Assembly (NCBI GenBank): GCA_024742475.1
Contig: JANSYI010000007.1
Span: forward strand, 1 to 64,000
Reading direction: 5' to 3'
DNA length: 64,000 nt
DNA from: a bacterium
GTDB lineage: Bacteria; Myxococcota_A; Polyangia; Nannocystales; Nannocystaceae
The translations under genes were made by a program, and so were the position numbers. Positions 6,930-15,413 of this stretch are shown here, piece by piece; the stretch's first letter is position 1, and every line of letters starts with the position of its first letter. The notes beneath the pieces were generated by a model. The model worked only from the letters and a program-made list of their open reading frames with translations. It did no database searches and was not told the origin of the DNA.

Positions 6930-9548
6930 TCAGTCGTCGGTGCCCGACTTGAAGTACATGGCCGCCGTGCGCTCCTTTTCGCCGGCCATGTACGTCACCG
7001 ACTTGCTACGGATGCCCGGCGGGCGCTCGACCGGCACCGAGCCGTGCGGCACCTCGGTGACCACCGACTCCATGTAGTCGGCCCACAGCGGCGTCGCCGT
7101 CGTGTAGCTGGCCTCCTCGTCACCCATCGAGCGCTCGTACTGGTCGTCGCCCATCCACGCCGCGGTCACGTAGCGGGACGTGAAGCCCACAAACCACGTG
7201 TCGGTGGTGTACGCGTTCTTCGACGCGGTGCCGCTCTTGCCGCCTGCGGGCACGCCGATGCGTTGCGCTCGGCGTCCGATGCCGCTGGTGACCACGTCGC
7301 GGAGCATCTGCGCGATGAGGAACGCGGTGCGTCGGTCGATGATCTGCGTGGGAGGATCCAGGCCCAGCCGCGCCATCGCGTCCAGGCGCCCCGCCAGATC
7401 CATCGCGCCGTCATGCGGATGGCGGCCGTCGAGGAGCACCGTGCCCCGCTTGTCGGTCACCCGCCGCACGTACACCGGGTCCCACCAAAGACCCTGCCGC
7501 GCGTAGATGCCGAACGCGCGGCTCATCTCGTCCATGCGCACGCAGCTGGCCCCCAGGGACAGCGCCTTGTCGGCGATGAGTTCGGTGGAGAATCCCAGCC
7601 GTCGCGCCCAGCGGACCACGTCGTCGGCGCCCAGCCGCACGAACAGCCGGATCGACGGGAGGTTAAGCGAGTGGATGAACGCGTTGCGCAGCAGGACCTG
7701 GCCCTCGATCGTGCCGTGAATGTTCTGCGGGTTCCACTCTTCGCCGTCGTCGGGCTCGTAGGGCTTGTCCTCGAGCACCGAGCCCATCGTGTACTTCTCG
7801 GTGTCGAGCGCGTAGGCGTAGTAGATCGCCTTGAACACGCTGCCGGGCTGGCGGCAGCCTTGAATCGGCCGGTTGAACTGGCTGCGGTCGTAGTCGGCCC
7901 CGCCTTGCACCGCCTCGACGTACTGCGTCTGGTGGTCGGCGGTGTACAGCGCTGCCTCGCTGCGGGGCGTCTGTCCGAGCTCGACCTCCACCTTGGGCGA
8001 CTCGCGGTCGTTGCCCTGCGAGGGCCGCTCTTGGTAGCGCTGCGCCGCGCGGCGCACCCAGATCACGTCGCCGACCTGCAGCGCCCGCCCCACGTCGTCG
8101 AGCGTGCGCCCGTTGACCCCGGAGTTGCGGTCGTACTTGGCCGCCCACTTCATGTTGCGAAGGGCCAAGAACGCCTCGGTCGCCCCCACCGTCACGTGGG
8201 CGTAGCGGCGGTCGACCTCGGTGACCACGCCGAGGCGAAAGTACGTCTCGTCGGCGAGCGGGGAGGGGCCGTACTCCGCCTTGGCGCGCTCGATGAACAC
8301 CGGCACGTCCTGCGGGGACAGGGCTGCCACCGGGCCTCGAAATCCCTGCTTCTCGTCGAGCGTGCGGACCGCGCGGTCCACCGCCGCTTCGGCCGCGGCC
8401 TGCACCGTGGGCACCAGCGCGGTCTCGATCTGCAGCCCGTCGGTCAGCACCGCCTGCTCGCCCAGGGTCGACTCTGTCCACTGCCGCACGTGCTCGGCGT
8501 AGTGCGGCGCCCGGGCCCGGAACACGTCGGGCTTGCTCACCAGCGCGATCGGCTCCTCGTTGGCCGCGTCCCGCTGTGCCGCGTCGATGTAGCCCGCCTC
8601 GACCATGTCCTGCAGGACGACCGCGCGCCGCTTCTTGGCCCGCTCGGGGTTGGACACCGGGCTGTAGCGGCTCGGCGCGCGGGCCAGCCCGGCGATCAGG
8701 GCGCACTCGGCCAGCGTCAGCTCGTCCAGCTCCTTGCCGAAGTAGCGGCTCGCCGCCGACGCCACGCCGTAGGCTCCATGGCCGTAGAAGATCTTGTTGA
8801 GGTAGATCTCGAGGATGTCTTCTTTGGACAGCGTCGACTCCACCCGGACCGAGAGGATCGCCTCGCGGATCTTGCGGGTGAGCGTCTGGTCGTCGGTGAG
8901 GAACGACTTGGCGACCTGTTGGGTGATCGTGCTGCCGCCTTGGGCGACCGTGCCCGAGCGGTAGTTCGCCAGCGCCGCCCGGGCCAGCCCGCGGTGGTCG
9001 AGGCCCCCGTGCTCGAAGAAGCGGCGGTCCTCGGCGGCGAGCACTGCGTGCACCAGATCCTCGGGCACCTCTTCGTAGCGGGCGTAGGCGCGGTGCTCCC
9101 GCGCGAGCTCGGCCAGCATCGCCCCGCCTCGCGCATAGATCCGCGTCACGCCCGGGGCCGCGTCGCTGTAGTCGGCGATGGCCTGCACCGGGGGCAGTCC
9201 CGAGGCGAAGTGCCGATAGACCGCCACCCCGACGCCGCCCGCGGCGAGCAGCACGACCACGCCCACGTACGCGGTGAAGCGCAGCAGGTAGCGGAAGAAG
9301 CCGGCTTGGCTACGGTTGACGACCCAGACCCGCCCCGCCGGGGGTCGCGGTCCGTTGGGATGCGCATCCGCGGGGACCTTGGGATCGCTTTCCGGCTCGG
9401 CATCCGGGTCGGAGGTGCGACCTCCAGACGTATCGAGCCCGAGACCGTCGTCGGCCTCGGGCTCGGGCAGACGTCCGGCGTGTTCGGACGCCCGCGAGGA
9501 CCCCTTGGGGTCAGCCCGCTTCGGGGTCGGGTTGCTCGGCGCTGCCAT
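6930..9548 (-). CDS. Penicillin-binding protein 1A, bifunctional transglycosylase/transpeptidase
   Basis: 872 aa. It polymerises glycan strands and cross-links peptidoglycan stems. Residues 1-90 are a charged, Pro/Asp-rich cytoplasmic tail, longer than usual. One membrane anchor lies at about 93-112. The GT51 domain has EDRRFFEHGGLD (catalytic Glu near 173) and GGSTITQQVAK (204-214). The transpeptidase domain has PGSVFK (SxxK, near 568), SLN and KSGT (near 772). An inserted region between domains carries an OB-like segment. The start overlaps the end of the upstream Ala/Pro-rich gene by 38 bp, so the two are probably co-expressed. Confidence 0.95.
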   Translation of the reverse strand: MAAPSNPTPKRADPKGSSRASEHAGRLPEPEADDGLGLDTSGGRTSDPDAEPESDPKVPADAHPNGPRPPAGRVWVVNRSQAGFFRYLLRFTAYVGVVVLLAAGGVGVAVYRHFASGLPPVQAIADYSDAAPGVTRIYARGGAMLAELAREHRAYARYEEVPEDLVHAVLAAEDRRFFEHGGLDHRGLARAALANYRSGTVAQGGSTITQQVAKSFLTDDQTLTRKIREAILSVRVESTLSKEDILEIYLNKIFYGHGAYGVASAASRYFGKELDELTLAECALIAGLARAPSRYSPVSNPERAKKRRAVVLQDMVEAGYIDAAQRDAANEEPIALVSKPDVFRARAPHYAEHVRQWTESTLGEQAVLTDGLQIETALVPTVQAAAEAAVDRAVRTLDEKQGFRGPVAALSPQDVPVFIERAKAEYGPSPLADETYFRLGVVTEVDRRYAHVTVGATEAFLALRNMKWAAKYDRNSGVNGRTLDDVGRALQVGDVIWVRRAAQRYQERPSQGNDRESPKVEVELGQTPRSEAALYTADHQTQYVEAVQGGADYDRSQFNRPIQGCRQPGSVFKAIYYAYALDTEKYTMGSVLEDKPYEPDDGEEWNPQNIHGTIEGQVLLRNAFIHSLNLPSIRLFVRLGADDVVRWARRLGFSTELIADKALSLGASCVRMDEMSRAFGIYARQGLWWDPVYVRRVTDKRGTVLLDGRHPHDGAMDLAGRLDAMARLGLDPPTQIIDRRTAFLIAQMLRDVVTSGIGRRAQRIGVPAGGKSGTASKNAYTTDTWFVGFTSRYVTAAWMGDDQYERSMGDEEASYTTATPLWADYMESVVTEVPHGSVPVERPPGIRSKSVTYMAGEKERTAAMYFKSGTDD

Positions 9549-10779
9549 CCACGTTGGGGTTTTCGGCGTAGTTCTCGAGCGCCTTGATCGCCGCCTTTTC
9601 GGCCTTGCTCATGCCGTCGAGGTGGTCCTTGGCCCGCTTGAGCAGCGCGTTGCGCATGATGAGCGCGTTGCGGTTGGGCTCCATGCCGACGGCGTAGTCG
9701 TAGATCGGGCCCCCGGCGCGCAGCAGGGTGACCTGCCCGGGCGCGGTGCCCTTGCCGTAGACCTTGGGGTCGGCGCCCAGGTTCTCCAGGACCGTGTAGC
9801 CCACCGCCGCGGCGGCCTTGCCCTCGGGGCAGGGCTTGGCGTCGGCGAGCTTGACCTCGCCGCCCTCGGGGGCCTCTGCGGGCGCACAGACGGCACCCAC
9901 GGCGGCGACCAGCACCGCGCCCCGGTCGGTGAACTTCACCGCGAACTGGCTGGGACCGCCGCCGCTCTTGAGCGCCTTCTCCTGCGAGGAGAGGAAGGCC
10001 GAGAGGTAGCCGAGGTCCTTCTGCAGGCGCGCGGCCTCGTCGTAGAGCTCGAAGGTCCGCTTGACGCCGTTGCTGTGGATCGAGGCGAGCTGCCAGCCAA
10101 AGAGCTGGTCGACGTTCACCTTCTTGGCGAACTTCTCTTTGACCAAGGTGTCGATCTCGGCCGCGGTGCCGGCCGGGTCGGTGGCCATCTTCTCTTCCCA
10201 CCCGCTCATCGCCTTGGAGACTTCGATGCGCGCGTCGGAGATCGACTGGACGGCCTCGGCCATCTGTTTTCCTTTGGTGGCCGCGTTTTCCTTGGTCTCG
10301 CCGTTGCGCATGATGTTGGAGACGAAGAAGCCTCCAATGGCGCCCAGGCCGATGCCGAGGATGCCCACGAAGATCGCAAGGCCGGCGTTGCCCTTGGCCG
10401 GGACGTCGCCGCCCGCGTCGATCAGGCCTTCGCTGGGATCGAAGCCCCCACCACCTCCGCCGCCTCCGCCGAACGGGTCGTCGGTCGCGGGCGCGGCTGC
10501 GGGCGGTGCCGCGGCTGCGGGCGGTGCTGCGGCGTAGTCGGGCTGCGCGGGCGGAGCCGCAGCAGCAGCCGGTGCGGGCGCGGCGGGAGCCGGTGCGGCC
10601 GCAGGAGCCGGGGCGGGCTCGGGCGCGGGGGCAGCCGGAGCTGCGGCCGCGGGAGCTGCCTCGGGGGCGGGCGCGGGCTCGGGTGCGGGTGCCGGCGCGG
10701 GCTCGGCACCTTTCTTCTTCTTTGCGAGGCGCGCCTTCAGTGCGGCCAGGTCGGTTCCGGGTTTCTTCGGTGTGCTCAA
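9511..10779 (-). CDS. Ala/Pro-rich single-pass membrane protein, unknown function
   Basis: 422 aa from a TTG start preceded by GAGGG. A basic opening (ARLAKKKKG) leads into about 90 residues of Ala/Pro/Glu repeats and a Gly-rich stretch. One membrane helix follows (LAIFVGILGIGLGAIGGFF), then a predicted extracytoplasmic, helical domain with two cysteines (VCAPAEAPE and KPCPEG). It resembles myxobacterial cell-envelope proteins in layout, but I recognise no catalytic motif. It overlaps the PBP1A gene downstream, which hints at a role around peptidoglycan synthesis. The upstream 276 bp to the divergent gene show no clear signal. Confidence 0.75.
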   Translation of the reverse strand: MSTPKKPGTDLAALKARLAKKKKGAEPAPAPAPEPAPAPEAAPAAAAPAAPAPEPAPAPAAAPAPAAPAPAAAAAPPAQPDYAAAPPAAAAPPAAAPATDDPFGGGGGGGGGFDPSEGLIDAGGDVPAKGNAGLAIFVGILGIGLGAIGGFFVSNIMRNGETKENAATKGKQMAEAVQSISDARIEVSKAMSGWEEKMATDPAGTAAEIDTLVKEKFAKKVNVDQLFGWQLASIHSNGVKRTFELYDEAARLQKDLGYLSAFLSSQEKALKSGGGPSQFAVKFTDRGAVLVAAVGAVCAPAEAPEGGEVKLADAKPCPEGKAAAAVGYTVLENLGADPKVYGKGTAPGQVTLLRAGGPIYDYAVGMEPNRNALIMRNALLKRAKDHLDGMSKAEKAAIKALENYAENPNVDGSAEQPDPEAG

Positions 10780-11055
10780 GGCTCGTCCCTCGATCGTTCG
10801 CCAAGCGGTGCGCGGGTCGGTCCGTGTGCAGGCCTTCCCAGCGCGGAACAATAGTGACAGGGCAAGAGGTGTGTCAACGCCGCGCCTCGCGCTATCGCGC
10901 GCGATGAAAGCGAGGTGATGAGGCTCCCTTGGTCTCCCGTCCGTGAATGCCCAGAGGTTCCCACGGCGCTGCGCCGGTGTACAGCGGCTTGCCGGGGGCC
11001 CGGGGCGCGGCACACCCTGGCGGGGGCGTCCGACGGGGCGCCGCAGACCAAAGCC

Positions 11056-12414
11056 ATGTCCGCAGGCCCTCCAACGCGAGATCGTCCGAGCACCGTGGGG
11101 GTGTTCGGCGGGAGCTTCGATCCCCCGCACCTCGGGCACGCGCTGCTCGTCGCGCTGCTCCGCGCCCGCGGGGAGGTCGACCGCGTGGTCGTCGCGCCCG
11201 TGTTCGATCATCCGCTGGCCAAGGGCACCAAGACCCCCTTCGCCAAGCGGCTCGCCTGGACGCGGGCCGCGATGCGCATGCACGGAGACTTCGTCGAGGT
11301 GACGGACCTCGAGCGCTCGCTCGCCGAGGCCGACCCCAGCCGCCCGAGCTACTCGCTGCGGCTCCTCGAGGCGGTGGCGGAGCAGCACCGCGGCGCCCAG
11401 GTCCGGCTCGTGATCGGATCGGACATCGTGCGTCGCGCAGAGACGGCGCGTTGGCACAAGTGGGACGAGATCGAGGCGCGCTTCCCTCCGCTGGTCGTGC
11501 CGCGGGCCGGCTACGCCGACGCCGTCGATTGCGCCTTGCCCGAGGTGTCGAGCTCCGACGTGCGCGAGGCGGCGGCGCGCGGGGATTGGGACGCGGTGCG
11601 GCGCAGGGTGCCCGGCGCGGTGGCCGACCTCATGCAGGTGCCCGACCGCGGCTGCGTCTGGGTCGTGGGGCACGGTCACGTCGCCCGGCACGCGGAGCCC
11701 TGGCTGGTCGAGCGCGGCTACGCGGTCTGCCGGGTCTCGGGGCGAGACGTCGTCGCGGGCCGTGCCGCGTGGCCGCAGACCGTCCCCGCCGCGGTCTGGG
11801 TGCTCACCTCCGATGGTGCCATCGCCGACGTCGGAGCGCGGCTCGCCGACGCCGACGTGCTGCCCGCGGGTGTTCCCGTGTTTCACGGGGCAGGGGCGCG
11901 CTCGGCCGCGGCGCTGCTGGGGACCTTGCGGCCGCGCAACCCGGTGGGAAGCCTGCACCCGATCTGCGCGCTGCGGCGCGAGCGGCCGTGGCCGAGCTTG
12001 CTCAGCGAGGCCACGTTCGGCCTCGAGGGCGATCCCGAGGCCGCCCGCTTCCTCGAGGCGTTGGTCTCGCCGCAGCCGTTCTTGCGACTCGGCGGGCTGG
12101 GCGAGCGGGGCCGGCTCGCCTACCACGCCGCCTGCGCGCTCGCGGCCAACCACCTCAGCGTGCTCGAGGCGCGTGCGTGCGACGTGCTGCGCCAGCAAGG
12201 CCACGATCCCGCGTTCATCGAAGACGCGGTGCGTACGCTGATGCGCAGCGCGATGGACAACCTGCACGACCTGGGCATCCCCGCGGGCATCACCGGCCCC
12301 ATGTCTCGGGGGGACATCGGCGCAGTGCAGGCGCACCTGGCCGCGCTCGACGAGCCGACGCGCAGCCTCTACGCGCGCCTGTGCGAGGATCTGGGCGCGC
12401 TCATCGGAGGGTGA
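11056..12414 (+). CDS. nadD: NadD (nicotinate-nucleotide adenylyltransferase) fused to Rossmann/DUF2520 oxidoreductase-like module
   Basis: 452 aa from the ATG before SAGPPTRDRPSTVGVFGG. Residues about 14-200 are NadD: GGSFDPPHLGHALL (nucleotidyltransferase HxGH variant), VIGSDI and SSSDVREAAARGD. This domain adenylates nicotinate mononucleotide in NAD synthesis. From about 203 the chain continues into a Rossmann-like unit (VWVVGHGHVARHAEPWL) and then DUF2520: GSLHPICAL, YHAACALAANHLSVLEA and GITGPMSRGDIGAVQAHL. DUF2520 proteins are normally separate putative NAD(P)-dependent reductases. The fusion has no stop or frameshift between modules. It ends overlapping the convergent Clp-like gene by 14 bp. 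Confidence 0.88.
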   Translation: MSAGPPTRDRPSTVGVFGGSFDPPHLGHALLVALLRARGEVDRVVVAPVFDHPLAKGTKTPFAKRLAWTRAAMRMHGDFVEVTDLERSLAEADPSRPSYSLRLLEAVAEQHRGAQVRLVIGSDIVRRAETARWHKWDEIEARFPPLVVPRAGYADAVDCALPEVSSSDVREAAARGDWDAVRRRVPGAVADLMQVPDRGCVWVVGHGHVARHAEPWLVERGYAVCRVSGRDVVAGRAAWPQTVPAAVWVLTSDGAIADVGARLADADVLPAGVPVFHGAGARSAAALLGTLRPRNPVGSLHPICALRRERPWPSLLSEATFGLEGDPEAARFLEALVSPQPFLRLGGLGERGRLAYHAACALAANHLSVLEARACDVLRQQGHDPAFIEDAVRTLMRSAMDNLHDLGIPAGITGPMSRGDIGAVQAHLAALDEPTRSLYARLCEDLGALIGG

Positions 12415-14719
12415 ACTTGCCGCGCCCGCGGGTGATCACCGCCTCGCACCCGGCCCGCAGGCGGCCTCGCAGCACCGCGTCGGCGAGCACCGACTCCACC
12501 TCCCGGACGAGCAGGTGCCGCAGAGGGCGGGCGCCCAGGGTGGGGTCGCGACCGGCGAGATCGACCAGCGCCGAGACGGCCGCGTCGTCAAGCGCGTAGC
12601 GAATGCCGCGCTCCTTGAACAACCGGTCGCTCGAGGCGCGAGCGAGCCGCTTGCAGATCCGGCCCAAGTCCGCCGCCGACAGCGGATGCATCACCAGCGG
12701 GGCCTCGATGCGGTTCCAAAGCTCGACCGGGAACGCCGAGCGGGCTGCGTGGAGTGCCTCCGCCTCGTTCAGACGCGGACCCTCGGGCGTCACCTCGAGG
12801 TGCGAGCCGCCGAGGTTGCTCGTCATCACGATGACCGCGTGTCGGAAGTCGACCGTGCGGCCCCGGCCGTCGGTCAGCCGCCCCTCGTCGAAGACCTGCA
12901 GCAAGAGCTGGTGCACGTCGCGGTGGGCCTTTTCGATCTCGTCGAGCAGCACCACGCAGTGCGGGCGGCGCAGCAGCGGGTCGGTCAGCGCGCCGCCGTG
13001 TTCGTGGCCGACGTAGCCCGGAGGGGCTCCCACGACGCGGGCGACCGCGTGGCTCTCGGAGTACTCGGACATGTCCAGCCGGAACAGGGCCGCGTCGTCG
13101 TCGAACAGCGCCTGGGCCAGCGCCTTGGCCAGCTCGGTCTTGCCGACGCCGCTGGGACCGAGCAGCAGGGTGCTGAGCACCGGCCGGTTGCCGCCGAACC
13201 CTGCCCGGTTGCGGCGGACGAGCTGGGCGAGCGTGGCCGTGGCTTCGGCGTGGCCGACCACCTGATCGGCGAGCCGCTGCTCGAGGTCGAGCACGTCGTG
13301 GTCGCCGCGCGCCTCGATGCGGGCGGTCGAGAGCCCGCTGCGCTCCGAGACGATCTGCAGCACGTGCTCGCGTCGAATGGTCGCCTGGGGGCTGCGGCGC
13401 GCGCGGGCGCACGCGAGGTCGAGCAGGTCGAGGGCGCGCGCGGGCATGGCCAGCCCCGTCAGATACCGTTCGGCCCAGCGGGTGAGCTCGGCCAGCCGGA
13501 GGTCCGGGCCCAGAGGAATGCCGTGGTCCGTCAGCACGGCCCGGCTCCCGGCCTTGACCGCCGCGCTCAGCGGTGCGCCACGCAGCGGCTCGATCGCGAT
13601 CGCGTCGGCGGTTTGCAGCGCGCCGGGCAGCCAGCTCGCCAGGCGGCCGTGGCCCTCGGGCGAGACGATGGTGAGGATGCGAGCGCCTTGCGTCCACGCG
13701 TGGCTCAGGGCGCCGAGAAAGGGTGGGGCGACCTCGGAGGGCACGCGGTCGAGGTCGTCGAACAGCACGACGCCGCCGCGATCGGCCACCGCGCCCAGGT
13801 CTTCGGCCAGCGCCGCCTCGCAGTCGTAGGCCGGCGCGAGCAGGTGGAAGACGGGCGCGTCCAGATGCGCGGCGAGGTGCTGACCCAGGAGCGTCCTGCC
13901 GCTGCCCGGAGGGCCGACCAACAGCGGTACGCGGCTGCCCCGGCGCCCGAGCGCGTCGAGCAGCTGATCGAGCTCGCGCGCGCGGCCCTCGAGGCCCGGC
14001 AGGTGCTGCGGGTCGACGCGGCGCCCGTCGACGTCGTCGCGGACCGGGGCGACCTCGGGGGGCGAAGGATCGGGCTCGGGGAGCGGCCCGGCAGCGGCCC
14101 GGGGCTCGGCCGGCGCACGCTCGAGGGTCGAGGCGCGCACGCCCGCGCGGATGATCGGGCGCCGCGTGTTGCGAGAGGGCGCCGGCGCCACGGGCTCGGG
14201 GGGCTCGGTCGGCGGGGTGCGAGGCGTGCGACGCGGACGCGTACGGACGTGGTCGCCGCTGGGTCGACGCTCCCGAGCCATGCGGACCGCGCCCGGACGA
14301 ACCGATTCCGCCTGGCCGCGGGGCGGCGTGACGGCGCGCTGGGTGCTGCGGAGCATGACGATGATCTCCCGGCGCAGCGCTGCGCACTGCAGGCCCACCT
14401 GCTCGAGAAGCTGGTAGGCGTGGCACTCCGCCGTCCGGCAGATCGCCAGGAGCTGCTCGAGGTCGCCGGTCCCACCGCCGCGGGCCTCGAGCCGCAGCCG
14501 CCAGTCGGCCGATTCGGGGCCCAGCACGCCGTCGAGCTCGCGCCGGCCCGCGAGCAGCTGCCCGGGGCTGACGCCGAACCTCCCCAGCAGCTCGCCGACC
14601 GGGTCACGGGTGCCCAGGTCGAGCAGGAGATCGCACGAACTCGACGGCCCAGGCTGGGCCGGAAGGCGGTCCCGGGCGCGGGTTCGCAGGGGCGCATCAG
14701 GCTCTTGCAAGCGGGCCAT
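12401..14719 (-). CDS. ClpA/ClpB-like AAA+ ATPase with divergent first Walker A
   Basis: 772 aa. Residues about 30-120 are helical and may be a divergent Clp N domain; an Arg/Pro-rich linker follows (to about 240). D1 has GPPGSGRT (near 268), where the usual Walker A Lys is Arg, and a VVLFDDLD Walker B. D2 is canonical: GPSGVGKTELAKALA (near 519), VVLLDEIEKAH (near 588), MTSNLGG, and the Clp C-terminal ending. There is no coiled-coil middle domain and no IGF/LGF loop, so partnering with ClpP or disaggregase action is not predicted with confidence. It probably unfolds or remodels proteins. Confidence 0.88.
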   Translation of the reverse strand: MARLQEPDAPLRTRARDRLPAQPGPSSSCDLLLDLGTRDPVGELLGRFGVSPGQLLAGRRELDGVLGPESADWRLRLEARGGGTGDLEQLLAICRTAECHAYQLLEQVGLQCAALRREIIVMLRSTQRAVTPPRGQAESVRPGAVRMARERRPSGDHVRTRPRRTPRTPPTEPPEPVAPAPSRNTRRPIIRAGVRASTLERAPAEPRAAAGPLPEPDPSPPEVAPVRDDVDGRRVDPQHLPGLEGRARELDQLLDALGRRGSRVPLLVGPPGSGRTLLGQHLAAHLDAPVFHLLAPAYDCEAALAEDLGAVADRGGVVLFDDLDRVPSEVAPPFLGALSHAWTQGARILTIVSPEGHGRLASWLPGALQTADAIAIEPLRGAPLSAAVKAGSRAVLTDHGIPLGPDLRLAELTRWAERYLTGLAMPARALDLLDLACARARRSPQATIRREHVLQIVSERSGLSTARIEARGDHDVLDLEQRLADQVVGHAEATATLAQLVRRNRAGFGGNRPVLSTLLLGPSGVGKTELAKALAQALFDDDAALFRLDMSEYSESHAVARVVGAPPGYVGHEHGGALTDPLLRRPHCVVLLDEIEKAHRDVHQLLLQVFDEGRLTDGRGRTVDFRHAVIVMTSNLGGSHLEVTPEGPRLNEAEALHAARSAFPVELWNRIEAPLVMHPLSAADLGRICKRLARASSDRLFKERGIRYALDDAAVSALVDLAGRDPTLGARPLRHLLVREVESVLADAVLRGRLRAGCEAVITRGRGKFTLR

Positions 14720-14834
14720 CGTGCACGAACGTACAGATCGGACCTTCAGGCTCCCAAAAACCGGCGAGGACCGCGGGAGGCGCGGCCCGCGGGACACGGC
14801 GAGGGGGTCACTCAAGCTCGACCGTGTCCCGCCG

Positions 14835-15413
14835 ATGCACCCCACTGACATGTCTCGGGTCACGCTTTGGAAGTCTCCGCTGGATCGCCGTCCCTCTCGC
14901 CGGGTCGGCTGGGTGCTCGGGACCGCGCTGATGCTCGGTGTGTGGTCGGGCACCGCGTCTGCGAGCCCGATGATGGATCTGCAGCTCGAGCTCATCGAGC
15001 TGGTCGAGCAGGACGACGAGGCCAGCGCGACCGAGCTCGAGACGCGGGTCGATGACGGCCTCCCGCCCGCCGCGCTGTCGGCCATGCTCGACGCCTGCCG
15101 CGAGCATCCTCGGCAGGACCTGCAGCCGCTGATCAAAGACCTGGCCATGCACCGCGCCAGCGCGATCCGTGCCCGCGCGCTGCTGGCTTGGGCTGGGCTG
15201 GGCCCCTCGCAGTCCGTCGACGCCATCGCGGCCGCGGCGGACGACGCCGACCCGGGGATTCGCCGCTTGGCCGTCGCGCTCGACCGCCTGCACCCCAGCG
15301 ATCGCGCCGATGCGGTCGTCTCGGAGCTGCTCGCCCAGGACGAGGCGCTGGCCGAGGAACTCCAAGAGGAGGAGCTCGAGGCGCCGGCGGGCGACGAGGA
15401 GTCGGACTCGTGA
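14835..15413 (+). CDS. Secreted helical (HEAT-like) acidic protein, unknown function
   Basis: 192 aa from ATG at MHPTDMSRV; an internal ATG 15 bases on is equally possible. Basic residues and a hydrophobic segment (VGWVLGTALMLGVWSGTASA) form a signal peptide. The mature part is Leu/Ala-rich with repeated helix pairs reminiscent of HEAT repeats (IRARALLAWAGLG and IRRLAVALDRLHP) and a very acidic tail (EELQEEELEAPAGDEESDS). Its stop overlaps the next gene's GTG as GTGA, so it is coupled to the PQQ-type lipoprotein. Function unknown. Confidence 0.75.
   Translation: MHPTDMSRVTLWKSPLDRRPSRRVGWVLGTALMLGVWSGTASASPMMDLQLELIELVEQDDEASATELETRVDDGLPPAALSAMLDACREHPRQDLQPLIKDLAMHRASAIRARALLAWAGLGPSQSVDAIAAAADDADPGIRRLAVALDRLHPSDRADAVVSELLAQDEALAEELQEEELEAPAGDEESDS

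Noticed and set aside
6912..9587. 891-codon plus-strand open frame opposite PBP1A
   Set aside because: The opposite strand encodes a complete PBP1A with all motifs; this frame is His/Arg/Val-rich noise from third-position GC.
12515..14848. 777-codon plus-strand open frame opposite the Clp-like gene
   Set aside because: No recognisable motif, and it runs antisense to canonical AAA+ motifs.
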